Below are positions 1 through 8,597 of a stretch of 64,000 nucleotides of DNA, one piece after another. A program made the position numbers and the translations under genes. The DNA is from Halobacillus litoralis (GTDB lineage Bacteria; Bacillota; Bacilli; Bacillales; Halobacillaceae). Position 1 is the stretch's first letter; the number at the start of each line of letters is the position of its first letter. The notes beneath the pieces are model-generated. The model had not been told where the DNA came from. It made no database searches and worked only from the letters and a program-made list of their open reading frames with translations. The stretch spans positions 248,001-312,000 of the forward strand of contig NZ_WMFA01000002.1 of NCBI RefSeq assembly GCF_009856445.1, in the 5' to 3' direction.

Positions 1-67
1 AGGACAGATGAGAGTGATAAGGAAGATGATTGCCAACTGTTAACCGTTTATCTGATATGATTAGTTA

Positions 68-107
68 AAAAAAGCGCGTCTAAGGAGATCCTTAGACGCG
101 CTTTTGC
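68..107 (-). terminator. Intrinsic terminator of the M4 protease gene
   Basis: A perfect 15-bp stem (AAAGCGCGTCTAAGG and its complement) with a four-base loop is followed on the minus strand by seven T. It lies about 40 bases after the protease stop codon. Confidence 0.9.
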
Positions 108-147
108 TGTGAGTACTCTTGTTAAATTGTATCTCTGCAATAATTTT

Positions 148-1734
148 TTAATAGACTCCTACATTATCCCATGCTTGAGATACTGCGTTTGATGCAGACG
201 TACCATAAAGGTCCAGAGCCGATTGTTCCAATGCTTCTCTAGCATTTGTAAAGGTGCTGCCCGGTGTCAAATAGACGGTCAATGCACGATAATAAATCTG
301 TTCGGATTGTGCAATGCCTAAACTGTTGATCGTATAATAAGCGGCTTTGTTCGGGATCCCACTGTTGATGTGCACGCCGCCCCAGTCACCGGCCTCTGTG
401 TTCGGAAGGTTCTGGTATTCATTCATATGATCCGGCTGATTGTAAGCATTCGGATTGGACATGGAGCGCAGGGCATCCCCCGGTTGTCCTGGTGTATAAA
501 CATCTTCACCCATCAACCAATCCTCTGAATCTACAAAGTACCCAAACACATCAGAGAAGGATTCATTCAACGCACCGGATTGGTTTTCGTAAATCAGTTC
601 GGCCGTCGTATCCGTTACAGCGTGTGTCAATTCATGAGCGACGATATCATCAGCTCCTGAAAGATAAGTGAAAGTAGAACCATCGCCATCCCCGTAAATC
701 ATCTGGTTTCCAGTCCAGGCCGCATTGTTATAATTGCTGCCATAGTGGACAGTTGAACGGATGTCTGCTCCCTGGTCATCATAACTCACACGTCCGAACT
801 GATCATAGTAATAATCAAAGACTTCCCCTGCATAATAATGAGCATCAACTGCAGCCTTTTGTCGTTCACTGTAAAAGGTGTTTCCAGAGTCTGTAACATA
901 AGAACCAGGCAGGCTGTAATACTCGCCGCCATAGTTATCAAAGGTTTCAATGACGCCGTTCATCGGTTTTGTTGTATCAAAAAGATAGTACGTATTGTTA
1001 TAGAAATAAGTATTCAAAGATTTCGAATCTCCTAAAACACCTGTGCCTGTCCCCGTCGCTTCATGAACAAGGTTCATAGATTTCAAAACCTCTCCATTTT
1101 CAGCGTTGATATAGATCTGCCAGTTGGCAGGGTAGGGCTTGGAGAACTGCAGTTCCACATGATAGGCCAGTGTGTACGTGCCATCTTCATAATGAACGAC
1201 AAGGTTTGAGTTCTCTGTCAACGTTTGAAAGTCTTCACCCTTCAGACTCTTCTGAACATGGTCCGCTTCTTCACGAGACACATCAATTTCATCCCAGGCT
1301 AAATCCAGTGCTTCTTTCTTCTTTACCTCTTTTGTCTGTTTGATTTTCTTTGGAGCATCTTCATGAAGTTCCCCGTTTACAGCCGTCACCTGTCCATCCT
1401 GATCTGTATGAACGACAACTTTGGCATTCGCCACGGGTACCTGACCGACCAATCGTTGGTATGTATAGTGTGTCATTCCAAGATCATCCGTTTCAGTTTT
1501 CAGCAATTCCAAGTCACTGCTTGGGTTGAGTTGAGAGAGTTTCTCGTTGTATTTGAAGAACTCTTTGACTCCCTTTTCAGACTTGACCTTTTTTCCCTGC
1601 AGGTTTTCTTTCATGAAAACCGGGTTTTCCGCTTTGCCGTTTCCGTTATTTCCAACCTCTGCGTGAGCCATGGTGCCGCCAGTCACCAGGCTCGTACCTA
1701 AAACAAATGTAGCTACTGTGTGTTTCCAGTTCAT
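148..1734 (-). CDS. Secreted thermolysin-family (M4) neutral metalloprotease precursor
   Basis: Zinc endopeptidase exported to digest extracellular protein. The 528-residue preproenzyme has a Sec signal peptide (residues 1 to about 25, ending AHA), an N-terminal FTP/PepSY propeptide (about 40-225) and the M4 catalytic domain. HELTH at 367-371 supplies the two zinc histidines and the catalytic glutamate. E391 in NESFSD is the third zinc ligand, and the later HINSG carries the proton-donor histidine. Length matches bacillolysin and thermolysin precursors. The ATG is preceded by an AGGAGGG site. The gene is monocistronic with its own terminator. Family and export are clear from the sequence; cleavage preference within the family cannot be told. 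Confidence 0.96.
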   Translation of the reverse strand: MNWKHTVATFVLGTSLVTGGTMAHAEVGNNGNGKAENPVFMKENLQGKKVKSEKGVKEFFKYNEKLSQLNPSSDLELLKTETDDLGMTHYTYQRLVGQVPVANAKVVVHTDQDGQVTAVNGELHEDAPKKIKQTKEVKKKEALDLAWDEIDVSREEADHVQKSLKGEDFQTLTENSNLVVHYEDGTYTLAYHVELQFSKPYPANWQIYINAENGEVLKSMNLVHEATGTGTGVLGDSKSLNTYFYNNTYYLFDTTKPMNGVIETFDNYGGEYYSLPGSYVTDSGNTFYSERQKAAVDAHYYAGEVFDYYYDQFGRVSYDDQGADIRSTVHYGSNYNNAAWTGNQMIYGDGDGSTFTYLSGADDIVAHELTHAVTDTTAELIYENQSGALNESFSDVFGYFVDSEDWLMGEDVYTPGQPGDALRSMSNPNAYNQPDHMNEYQNLPNTEAGDWGGVHINSGIPNKAAYYTINSLGIAQSEQIYYRALTVYLTPGSTFTNAREALEQSALDLYGTSASNAVSQAWDNVGVY

Positions 1735-2137
1735 CGAATCCCTCCTGTATTTTTAACACAAATTCAATGTAACATAATATTCTGAATTCGTGTTTGGGAT
1801 ATAGAGGGGGGGAAATAGGTGCTTAAATGTACCTGAAACAAGAGACTTGGGAATTTTGTACTTTTAGTTGAAAAAGCTCACTTTAACATGTATACAGAGT
1901 GTTTTTGAACCATTGTCGTATTTAATTGTGTTATACGACGAATGAGGGTGCTGAAGTATTGTTGAAACTTAATTGAAAGGTGAATGGTTAGCCCGGTAGT
2001 TTTGAAAGTAGGGGGATGAGGATGTATATCATTGAGGAACGAGAGGCGAAGAGGAGAAGGTTCTTTTCTGAGCCCTTACTAGCTAGATCATTCACACCTC
2101 TAAGGAGTAATTTGTAATAAGTTTTTAGCTCCTGGTA
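1735..2137. other. Intergenic region, no confident gene
   Basis: This should hold the protease promoter on the minus strand. The only coding candidate is a 31-codon plus-strand frame at 2022-2117 after a GGGGGATGAGG site. Its product is Arg/Glu-rich and unlike any family I know, so it is not called. Confidence 0.5.
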
Positions 2138-2365
2138 TTAATGGAATCTTATAAGTAAGAGTACCTGGGAAGGTCGATATGAATGTTCTTTCACCCTGTA
2201 ATAGGAGAGGTATATCCCTCTTTTTGCAGCAATGGCTTCTAATAAGTCTATTTCATTGAACATCACATCTGATAAAGTACCGTTAAAGATTTCCGTTAAT
2301 ACCTTATAGTACATACCCACAATTTTTTCATTATTCAACCGGTCGTATATATTTTTGGTAGTCAC
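2138..2365 (-). CDS. Hypothetical protein, 75 aa
   Basis: Unrecognised small soluble protein. The frame opens with GTG at 2363-2365, placed 5-7 bases after AAAGGAAG, which supports translation. The product is charged in its first half (DRLNNEKIVG) and mixed alpha/beta in character. It has no signal peptide, membrane segment or metal motif. It stands alone between two long intergenic stretches, and no terminator is obvious. It could be a short regulator or a remnant of a longer gene; function is unknown. Confidence 0.5.
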   Translation of the reverse strand: MTTKNIYDRLNNEKIVGMYYKVLTEIFNGTLSDVMFNEIDLLEAIAAKRGIYLSYYRVKEHSYRPSQVLLLIRFH

Positions 2366-2610
2366 GTTATCTCTTCCTTTCTATCATTTACATCATTAAG
2401 CCCAACTCTACTTCGAATTTTACTCTCTTATTCTTTGTTCGTTAAGTAAAATATGTAGAATTTACAATATTATAAAAGTTCATCATTCAGATTTAAGTCA
2501 ATGCCGGACTTTTTCTCATTCTTGTTATGATCATCTCAGGCATCCAATTTTCGATTCAGTTATGTTCTAGGACAGGATTCATTTCTTCTTCTCCATAGTA
2601 CGGCTTACAA

Positions 2611-2640
2611 TTCATGTGGAGGTGTACTCTTCCACATGAA
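2611..2640. repeat. Perfect 10-bp inverted repeat, 10-nt loop
   Basis: TTCATGTGGA and TCCACATGAA flank a ten-base loop. Neither side has a run of T, so this is not a standard intrinsic terminator. It could be an mRNA-end structure or a protein site. Confidence 0.55.
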
Positions 2641-2646
2641 AGTAGC

Positions 2647-2684
2647 GTGCCTGCCTTTCATTGGAGTCGTTGACGGGCAGGCAC
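2647..2684 (-). terminator. Possible terminator hairpin after the Gly/Pro-rich gene
   Basis: GTGCCTGCC and GGCAGGCAC pair across a 20-base loop just beyond the minus-strand stop at 2692. The T tract on the minus strand is weak, so termination is only a possibility. Confidence 0.4.
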
Positions 2685-2691
2685 CAAATTT

Positions 2692-3303
2692 TTAGCTGTA
2701 GTAAGGATGGGGATTTTGATAGCTCCAAGGTGCTGGATATTCGCGTGATTGACCTCCCATACCTGGAAGTCCCGGCATCATTCCACCGCCTGTCATGCCG
2801 CCCTGGCTGCCACCACCTTGAGGGAACCCGGATATCATCCCACTTCCGATGCCACCGTTATTTTGCACAGGTATAGGGAATCCAGGGGTTGCTCCACTCC
2901 CGTTTTGCCCCGGCATAGGGAACCCCGGCATCATTCCATTTCCATTTTGTCCGGGAACAGGGAATCCAGGCATCATCCCGCTGCCATTTCCGCTTCCGCT
3001 CTGCCCCTGGGACGGGATCTGAGGCAGTTGCTGCATGCCGCCAGTTTCACCGCTACCATTTCCCTCACTCCCATTTTCTCCGTTACTGGCTCCAGTTCCA
3101 TTCCCTTGATTTCCTGTTCCATTCTGCGCCCCGGAGTGAGGATATAAGGGGTAACAGTTGACGTTAATTTCTTCACCGTTTTCCCCTGTAATCGTTCCTT
3201 GCATGCCTCCTTGCATCTGCGGTCCCTGCCCTTGTGGAAAGCAGATCATAGCCCCTTGTTGACGCTGTTGGAAATAAGTTGCATAAGGATTATCATGGTA
3301 CAT
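2692..3303 (-). CDS. Gly/Pro/Met/Asn-rich repetitive protein (spore-coat or surface type)
   Basis: A 203-residue low-complexity protein. After a short ordered start (MYHDNPYATYFQQRQQ) come a Gly/Asn/Ser/Glu-rich stretch and then about five imperfect copies of a 15-18 residue unit built on MMPGFPxPGQNGNG. It ends in Tyr/Pro-rich sequence (HPYYS). There is no signal peptide or membrane segment. The start chosen is the ATG at 3301-3303 because AAGGGAGGCG lies seven bases upstream; an upstream ATG at 3334-3336 would translate that ribosome site as Gln-Gly-Arg-Arg. Composition resembles coat or exosporium proteins of Bacillaceae, but that is inference. Function is unknown. Confidence 0.75.
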   Translation of the reverse strand: MYHDNPYATYFQQRQQGAMICFPQGQGPQMQGGMQGTITGENGEEINVNCYPLYPHSGAQNGTGNQGNGTGASNGENGSEGNGSGETGGMQQLPQIPSQGQSGSGNGSGMMPGFPVPGQNGNGMMPGFPMPGQNGSGATPGFPIPVQNNGGIGSGMISGFPQGGGSQGGMTGGGMMPGLPGMGGQSREYPAPWSYQNPHPYYS

Positions 3304-3633
3304 AAACGTTCGCCTCCCTTGAATATATCTCTTCATCCTATTCAACTCCTGCCTCTTCGCCCATCTTTTCTCGTAAATTGGTGAATTTGCCTAATTCCAT
3401 TCATAGGGGTTTTCCCTGTACAAGGATCTACCTCCCACATAACAAGTTTTTTCTTAGACTCCCTCTTTTTTAGGAAGGAGAGGGTGGGTCATAAAAAGAC
3501 GGTGAAAAAGGTTTAAGTACTAAAGACTGCGACTATGGGCCTGTTTTTATTCATATCCTGTCAAATCGTTATAATTTTCTGTCATTTTGTTAAGGTTATA
3601 ATTATCCATAATTTTCAAGGAGGAATATACATA
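3304..3633. other. Divergent intergenic region
   Basis: Lies between the minus-strand repetitive protein and the plus-strand D,D-carboxypeptidase and must hold both promoters. I see no operator I can name. The plus-strand frame stays open back to 3535 but lacks a ribosome site before 3618. Confidence 0.4.
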
Positions 3634-5130
3634 ATGATGAACCCGTTTCGTTGGAAACAAATGGCTTTTCTAATGATGGCTTCTTTTTTGATTTTGACCC
3701 CTTTTCAAGCGTATGAGAACGTTGGGGTTAAGGCAGAGAACGACGATCTTGGTAATGAAATCCGTACGATTTTAATGGATGAAGATCTTGATGGCGCTCT
3801 CGCTGGAGTAAGTATTCGTTCAGCAGAGACAGGGGAAGTGATCTACGATCATGATGGGGACATTCGGTTGAAGCCTGCATCGAACATGAAGTTGCTTACA
3901 GGAGCGGCGGCGATGGAAGTTCTTGGACCGGAATATACATTTACGACAGACATTCTTGTTAATGGAGAGGTCAAAGGAAAAAAACTTCATGGGGATTTAT
4001 ATATTAAAGGAAAAGGCGATCCGACGTTGATGGAAAAGGACTTCGTTGCTATGGCCCAGTCATTAAAAGAAAAAGGGATCCGGGAAGTGAAAGGAGACCT
4101 TGTCGCAGATGATACGTGGTATGATGATATTCGTTTATCTGAAGATATTGCCTGGAACGATGAAACCAACTATACAGGTGCTCAAATATCTGCACTGACG
4201 GTGTCCCCAAATGAGGACTATGATGCGGGTACGGTCATTGTAGCGGCTTACCCGTCGGATGAGATAGGGGAACCAGCAGAGATTAAAGTGACGCCTGAGA
4301 ACGATTATGTCGAAATCGTAAATCGTGCAACGACTGTACCTTCCGACCAATCGAAAGACATTTCCATTGAGCGGAAACACGAGACCAATCAAATTGTCAT
4401 AGAAGGAGAAATCCCAGTGGATGGAAGCCGTTCTAGGTCGTGGATTGCCGTTTCCGAACCAACGGGTCTCGCGCTATCTCTCTTTCACAAAGCTTTAGAA
4501 AACGAGGGAATTAAAGTGAAAGGCAAAAAGTTTGTAGACGGTCAAACGCCGGAGGCTGCAGAAGTTGTAATATCCAAGGAATCCATCCCTCTTAAAGAGT
4601 TGTTTATCCCGTTTATGAAAATCAGTAACAACGGTCACGCAGAAGTATTGCTCAAAGAGATGGGGAAACGGGTCCATGATGAAGGAAGTTGGGATAAAGG
4701 GTTGGAGGTCGTGGAGGATTTCCTGACTGGCAACGGCGTTGATGCGGATACGATGCGGCTTCGCGACGGGTCAGGGATGTCCCATGTAAACATGGTTCCA
4801 GCCAATGAGATTTCCAACCTTTTGTACCAGGTAAAAGATAAAGAATGGTTCCCTGATTATTGGAACTCTCTCCCGGTGGCAGGTAATGGGGAACGTTTTG
4901 TTGGCGGTACGCTTCGTTACCGCATGAATGATACAGCTGCCGAAGATAATGTGCGGGCTAAAACGGGCTCCTTGACGGGAGTAACATCGCTATCTGGATA
5001 TGTAACGTCAGCTGATGGGGAAGAGTTGATTTTTTCGATTGTATTGAACAATTATCTTGGTTCTGTAAAAGATATTGAAGATGAAATTGCTGTAACGCTC
5101 GCGGAATATGAACAGAACATTGAAGATTAA
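3634..5130 (+). CDS. dacB: D-alanyl-D-alanine carboxypeptidase/endopeptidase (PBP4 type, peptidase S13)
   Basis: Penicillin-binding protein that trims or cleaves peptidoglycan peptides outside the membrane. The start is the ATG at 3634, ten bases after AAGGAGG; this leaves a clean signal peptide (hydrophobic core AFLMMASFLILTPF) and a 498-residue protein. The serine-transferase motifs are all present: SNMK (SxxK) in PASNMKLLTG, SNN (SxN) in ISNNGHAE and KTG in RAKTGSLTG. The long insert between SxxK and SxN, with TGAQISALTVSPN, is typical of S13 enzymes such as B. subtilis PBP4a (DacC). Monocistronic with a terminator. Confidence 0.94.
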   Translation: MMNPFRWKQMAFLMMASFLILTPFQAYENVGVKAENDDLGNEIRTILMDEDLDGALAGVSIRSAETGEVIYDHDGDIRLKPASNMKLLTGAAAMEVLGPEYTFTTDILVNGEVKGKKLHGDLYIKGKGDPTLMEKDFVAMAQSLKEKGIREVKGDLVADDTWYDDIRLSEDIAWNDETNYTGAQISALTVSPNEDYDAGTVIVAAYPSDEIGEPAEIKVTPENDYVEIVNRATTVPSDQSKDISIERKHETNQIVIEGEIPVDGSRSRSWIAVSEPTGLALSLFHKALENEGIKVKGKKFVDGQTPEAAEVVISKESIPLKELFIPFMKISNNGHAEVLLKEMGKRVHDEGSWDKGLEVVEDFLTGNGVDADTMRLRDGSGMSHVNMVPANEISNLLYQVKDKEWFPDYWNSLPVAGNGERFVGGTLRYRMNDTAAEDNVRAKTGSLTGVTSLSGYVTSADGEELIFSIVLNNYLGSVKDIEDEIAVTLAEYEQNIED

Positions 5131-5138
5131 CAAGAGAG

Positions 5139-5173
5139 GGACTTTCTCACGTTGAGGAAGTCCTTTTCTTTTT
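5139..5173 (+). terminator. Intrinsic terminator of the D,D-carboxypeptidase gene
   Basis: GGACTTTCTC pairs with GAGGAAGTCC (one G-T pair) and is followed by a T-rich tract. Confidence 0.85.
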
Positions 5174-5289
5174 AGGTAAATGGAACGCACTTTGGTGCAC
5201 TTGAGCCTATGATCCTTTCTATGCAAGGGAAGCAAGGAAGAAACCCTTCTATTTCAAGATCTCTGAAAAACTCTGGGACTTAAGATCTG

Positions 5290-5348
5290 TTGCTCTTTAT
5301 TTCACCTTCCTTTATAATCATCAATTAATGATAATGAAAATCGTTATC
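5290..5348 (+). promoter_or_regulatory. SigA promoter with Fur box upstream of the acetyltransferase/esterase unit
   Basis: TTGCTC (5290-5295) and TATAAT (5313-5318) are 17 bp apart. GATAATGAAAATCGTTATC at 5330-5348 matches the classic 19-bp Fur box at 17 of 19 positions and covers the expected transcription start. Iron-dependent repression is therefore likely. Confidence 0.85.
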
Positions 5349-5370
5349 AATTATATCGGGAGGGTAAGGA

Positions 5371-6006
5371 ATGAACGAATCAAAAAATAGGTCAGAACTA
5401 AAAGTGAAAGATGGAGCGAAGGAAGATATTTTTTCTTTTCGTACCTTGGAAGAAAAAGACGTGGAGCTGCTTTATGACTGGATGCATCAGAAGCACATTT
5501 CCCCGTTTTGGAAGCTGAATCTGCCAGTGGAAGAGCTCCGTTCATGGGTGCGTAAGTCTGTAGAAGCTGAACATAAGGATGGTTACATAGGTACATACAA
5601 CGGGGAGCCTGTTTGTTATTTGATTGCTTACGCGATTGAAAAGGATCCAATTATAGACTATTACCATGATCAAAGTGGTGATTTAGGTATGCATCTGTTA
5701 ATTGGACCTCGTCACTTGTTGAATAAAGAGGACGGTTTGTCACTTGTTCGTGCAATGATCTATTTCCTGTTTGATCGTTACCAGGCAAAAAGAATCATTG
5801 GAGAACCCGACCGACGGAACAGGATTGTGATTCCGATACTCGAAGAAGTTGGGGGAGAAAATCTGGGCCGTATAGATCTACATGGGAAACAAGCATCCTT
5901 AATTGTGGGAGCGAAAGAAGCGTTTGAACATTCACTTCGAGACAATGGTGTCGAAATCGAGATGTTGACCAGGATGGCTTCATCCAAAAGTGAGCTGTTG
6001 GTATGA
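5371..6006 (+). CDS. GNAT N-acyltransferase, IucB/RhbD-type paralogue
   Basis: Siderophore-type acetyl-CoA N-acyltransferase of 211 residues, expected to acylate an N-hydroxy amine. It is a clear paralogue of the enzyme at 11841-12422: both have D-W-M(N/H)...HxxPFWxLNxP near residue 40, a GxHLLIG stretch and the EPDxRN signature followed by the C-terminal beta-bulge region. An extra hydrophilic N-terminal tail of about 20 residues sets this copy apart. The ATG follows GGGAGGGTAAGGA. It overlaps the next gene by four bases and sits behind a strong Fur box, so it is iron regulated with a hydrolase partner. Whether it uses acetyl-CoA or another acyl-CoA is unknown. Confidence 0.88.
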   Translation: MNESKNRSELKVKDGAKEDIFSFRTLEEKDVELLYDWMHQKHISPFWKLNLPVEELRSWVRKSVEAEHKDGYIGTYNGEPVCYLIAYAIEKDPIIDYYHDQSGDLGMHLLIGPRHLLNKEDGLSLVRAMIYFLFDRYQAKRIIGEPDRRNRIVIPILEEVGGENLGRIDLHGKQASLIVGAKEAFEHSLRDNGVEIEMLTRMASSKSELLV

Positions 6007-6950
6007 AAGTAGATCCACAAGTCCTGCGTTTACTCCAAACCATTGGAAACAGGATGTCCCAGCTTGAACATCCTCCGCTTGATCAATTAACTCCGAAACA
6101 GTCCAGAGATTACTACGAAGTGGCTCGAGAATATTTTAAAGAGCTGCCTGTCGACGGTGTAAACGTGGATGATTCTTCCTTCATGGGAAGAGCAGGAAAT
6201 GAAATTCCAGTAAGAATCTATACGCCTGAAGGGGAAGGACCATTTCCTGTGCTCGTCTATTTTCACGGGGGTGGCTGGGTTTTCGGAAATATCGACAGTT
6301 CAAACAACATCTGTCGTTATTTTTCGTGTCATGCGAAAACCGTTATCGTTTCAGTGGATTACCGTTTAGCACCTGAACATAAATATCCAGCGGCTTTTCA
6401 CGATGCTTTGGATGCGATCACTTGGGTTTCCAATGAGGCCGGTCATTGGAATACAGACTCTCATCGACTGGCTGTAGGAGGGGAAAGCTCAGGAGGTAAC
6501 CTGGCAGCTGCTTCAGCGATCTATTTTATGGATAAACCCGGCATTGAGATTTCCCATCAATTCCTGATTACCCCTGTATTGGATTATAACTTTGACACGG
6601 AATCCTACAGGTCGAATTATACGTACAACTTGACAAATGAAAAAATGAAGTGGTTCTTCCAGCATTATTTGAATCGGGAGGAAGAGGGGCGGGATGTGTT
6701 TGTTTCCCCTCTTAGGCTCAAAAAAATGGCCGGGTTACCGCCAACAATAATGGTCACCGCAGAGTACGACCCTCTGAGAGAAGAGGCGTTTGCTTATGCG
6801 GAGGAACTCCACGCATCCGGTGTCACCGTAACTCATCACCATTTTGATGATCTCGTGCACAGTTTTATCAATATGGCGGGCGTCGTCGACCGTTCAGCAG
6901 AAGCGCTGGAAAGTATAACAAGGACTTTAAAAGAAAGGCTCCATAGATAA
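6003..6950 (+). CDS. Alpha/beta hydrolase, hormone-sensitive-lipase family esterase
   Basis: Cytoplasmic esterase or acyl hydrolase of 315 residues. It has the family oxyanion motif HGGGW (FHGGGWVFGN), the YRLAPEHKYPAA block, the nucleophile elbow GESSGG, a DPLREE acid region and the catalytic histidine in LVHSF. The start overlaps the acetyltransferase stop (ATGA), showing translational coupling. Shared iron control suggests a role with the siderophore, perhaps removing an acyl group or processing the ferri-complex. Schizokinen-type siderophores have no ester in the backbone, so the substrate is open. It could also be a generic acetyl esterase. Confidence 0.88.
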   Translation: MKVDPQVLRLLQTIGNRMSQLEHPPLDQLTPKQSRDYYEVAREYFKELPVDGVNVDDSSFMGRAGNEIPVRIYTPEGEGPFPVLVYFHGGGWVFGNIDSSNNICRYFSCHAKTVIVSVDYRLAPEHKYPAAFHDALDAITWVSNEAGHWNTDSHRLAVGGESSGGNLAAASAIYFMDKPGIEISHQFLITPVLDYNFDTESYRSNYTYNLTNEKMKWFFQHYLNREEEGRDVFVSPLRLKKMAGLPPTIMVTAEYDPLREEAFAYAEELHASGVTVTHHHFDDLVHSFINMAGVVDRSAEALESITRTLKERLHR

Positions 6951-6956
6951 CGGGTT

Positions 6957-6987
6957 CCACCTCCATTCCAGGAGGTGGTCTTTTTTT
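6957..6987 (+). terminator. Intrinsic terminator after the esterase gene
   Basis: CCACCTCC and GGAGGTGG form an 8-bp stem with a six-base loop, followed by TC and seven T. Confidence 0.92.
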
Positions 6988-7144
6988 GTCCAATTTTACA
7001 CAGGGGAAGAAAATCCTAGAAAAGGAGGGGCGTGTAGTTAAAACCGCCTGTTTTCATTCATGACGATTTCCTTAATTATCAGAAAAATAATCTCCGTCTT
7101 TTATCGCTGAAAACCGCTCTAAATCAGGAAATAAAAGCATAGTT

Positions 7145-7201
7145 GAGAATGATAATAGTTTTCAATTAGTGTTGACATTGATAATCATTATCAAATAGTA
7201 T
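7145..7201 (+). promoter_or_regulatory. Promoter with tandem Fur boxes for the siderophore operon
   Basis: TTGACA (7172-7177) and TAGTAT (7196-7201) are 18 bp apart. Between them lies TGATAATCATTATCA (7179-7193), a perfect 7-1-7 Fur palindrome; the 19-mer at 7174-7192 matches the classic box at 17 of 19. A second, weaker box (15 of 19) is at 7145-7163, just upstream of the -35. This is a strongly iron-repressed arrangement. Confidence 0.93.
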
Positions 7202-7242
7202 AACGGTAGGCAATGAAGCAAGACAAAAAGGAGTGGAATGAC

Positions 7243-8592
7243 ATGAGTGTCGATATAAAGAAATCCAACGAGGAATTATTGAATCAACAAAATCAACGAG
7301 AGTCGAATGCACGATCCTACCCGCGACGGTTCCCGTTAGCGATTCAGGAAGCAGAGGGGATCTACATCACAGACATGGAGGGTAACCGTTACATCGACTG
7401 CCTGGCCGGTGCAGGAACATTGGCTTTAGGACATAATCATCCGGTCGTCATTGAAGCGATGGAACAAGTGCTTCACGATAAATTGCCATTACATACGCTC
7501 GACTTAACGACAGAAGTGAAAGAAAGGTTTGTGGATGAGCTGTTTTCCAGTCTTCCGGAAGGGTTCCGTGATCGTGCGAAGGTTCAGTTTTGTGGACCGA
7601 CGGGAGGGGATGCGATTGAAGCGGCATTGAAACTTGCCAAAACCGCGACAGGTAGACAAAGCATTCTTACTTTCCAGGGAGGGTATCACGGCGCGACCCA
7701 TGGAACGATGGCCATCAGTGGAAACCTCGGGCCGAAAGAGCGTGTACAGGGTCTGATGCCGGATACGCACTTCCTTCCATACCCATATGATTACCGCTGT
7801 CCATTTGGAAAAGGGGGAAAAGAAGGAGCTGAGCTGAGTGCCACTTACATTGAACAATTGCTGGACGATCCGGAAAGCGGAATTCTTCCTCCGGCGGCGA
7901 TGATCTTTGAAACCGTACAAGGAGAGGGAGGTTCCATTCCAGCACCTATCGAGTGGCTGCAGGAAATGCGCCGGATCACCAAAGAGCGGGGAATCCCTTT
8001 GATCATCGATGAAGTCCAAACGGGGATCGGCCGGACGGGAGAACTCTTCTCCTTCGAACATGCCGGCATCGTGCCGGATGCTTTCGTCCTTTCGAAAGCC
8101 ATAGGCGGCAGTCTTCCGTTATCGGTGGTCGTTTATGACCGTGACCTTGATGCATGGGATCCTGGTGCTCATATCGGAACCTTCCGGGGCAACCAAATGG
8201 CGATGGCGGCAGGAACAGCCACCCTAAAATATATTAAGGAGCACCAGCTTTCTACTCATGCAAAAGCCATGGGCGAGAAAATTCACAGGTCATTGACAGA
8301 ACTGCAGAAGCATTACCCGCAGCTTGGAGATGTGCGCGGCCGTGGTTTGATGCTTGGAGTGGAAATCGTCGATCCTTCCGGGAAGCCTGGGTTGGCCGGC
8401 AGTTATCCAGCGGATCCAGAGTTGACGAACCGTATCCAGAAAGCCTGTTTTGACCGCGGGTTGATTCTTGAAAGTGGAGGTCGCTATGGAGCCGTGCTCC
8501 GTTTCCTACCACCCCTTGTAATGACCGAGGAGCAGGTTGATACCATATTATCCATCTTCAACAAAGCCGTAGCTGCCGCCGTGACGGAGTGA
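7243..8592 (+). CDS. rhbA: L-2,4-diaminobutyrate:2-oxoglutarate aminotransferase (RhbA type)
   Basis: PLP enzyme of class III that transaminates aspartate 4-semialdehyde to L-2,4-diaminobutyrate, the first committed step to 1,3-diaminopropane. The 449-residue protein shows the N-terminal SYPRRFPLAI block, G(P/T)TGGDA, the IIDEVQTGIGRTG cofactor motif and the PLP lysine K285 in LSKAIGG. The start is the ATG at 7243, nine bases after AAAGGAG, not the upstream ATG at 7213. It is related to EctB of ectoine synthesis; the decarboxylase neighbour and Fur boxes point to siderophore use. First gene of a seven-gene operon, with its stop overlapping the next start region. Confidence 0.93.
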   Translation: MSVDIKKSNEELLNQQNQRESNARSYPRRFPLAIQEAEGIYITDMEGNRYIDCLAGAGTLALGHNHPVVIEAMEQVLHDKLPLHTLDLTTEVKERFVDELFSSLPEGFRDRAKVQFCGPTGGDAIEAALKLAKTATGRQSILTFQGGYHGATHGTMAISGNLGPKERVQGLMPDTHFLPYPYDYRCPFGKGGKEGAELSATYIEQLLDDPESGILPPAAMIFETVQGEGGSIPAPIEWLQEMRRITKERGIPLIIDEVQTGIGRTGELFSFEHAGIVPDAFVLSKAIGGSLPLSVVVYDRDLDAWDPGAHIGTFRGNQMAMAAGTATLKYIKEHQLSTHAKAMGEKIHRSLTELQKHYPQLGDVRGRGLMLGVEIVDPSGKPGLAGSYPADPELTNRIQKACFDRGLILESGGRYGAVLRFLPPLVMTEEQVDTILSIFNKAVAAAVTE

Positions 8593-8597
8593 AAAAT

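Larger units (their letters stand above)
2366..2691. other. Intergenic region with two inverted repeats
   Basis: AT-rich upstream half with no frame worth calling. The downstream half carries the hairpins at 2611-2640 and 2647-2684, listed separately. Confidence 0.5.

Noticed and set aside
2022-2117. 31-codon frame after GGGGGATGAGG
   Set aside because: Ribosome site is plausible, but the Arg/Glu-rich product has no recognisable features and nothing else supports it.
7504-8061. 185-residue antisense frame in the diaminobutyrate aminotransferase gene, and similar frames opposite other large genes
   Set aside because: Shadow frames of strongly coding genes with unnatural composition and no start signals.
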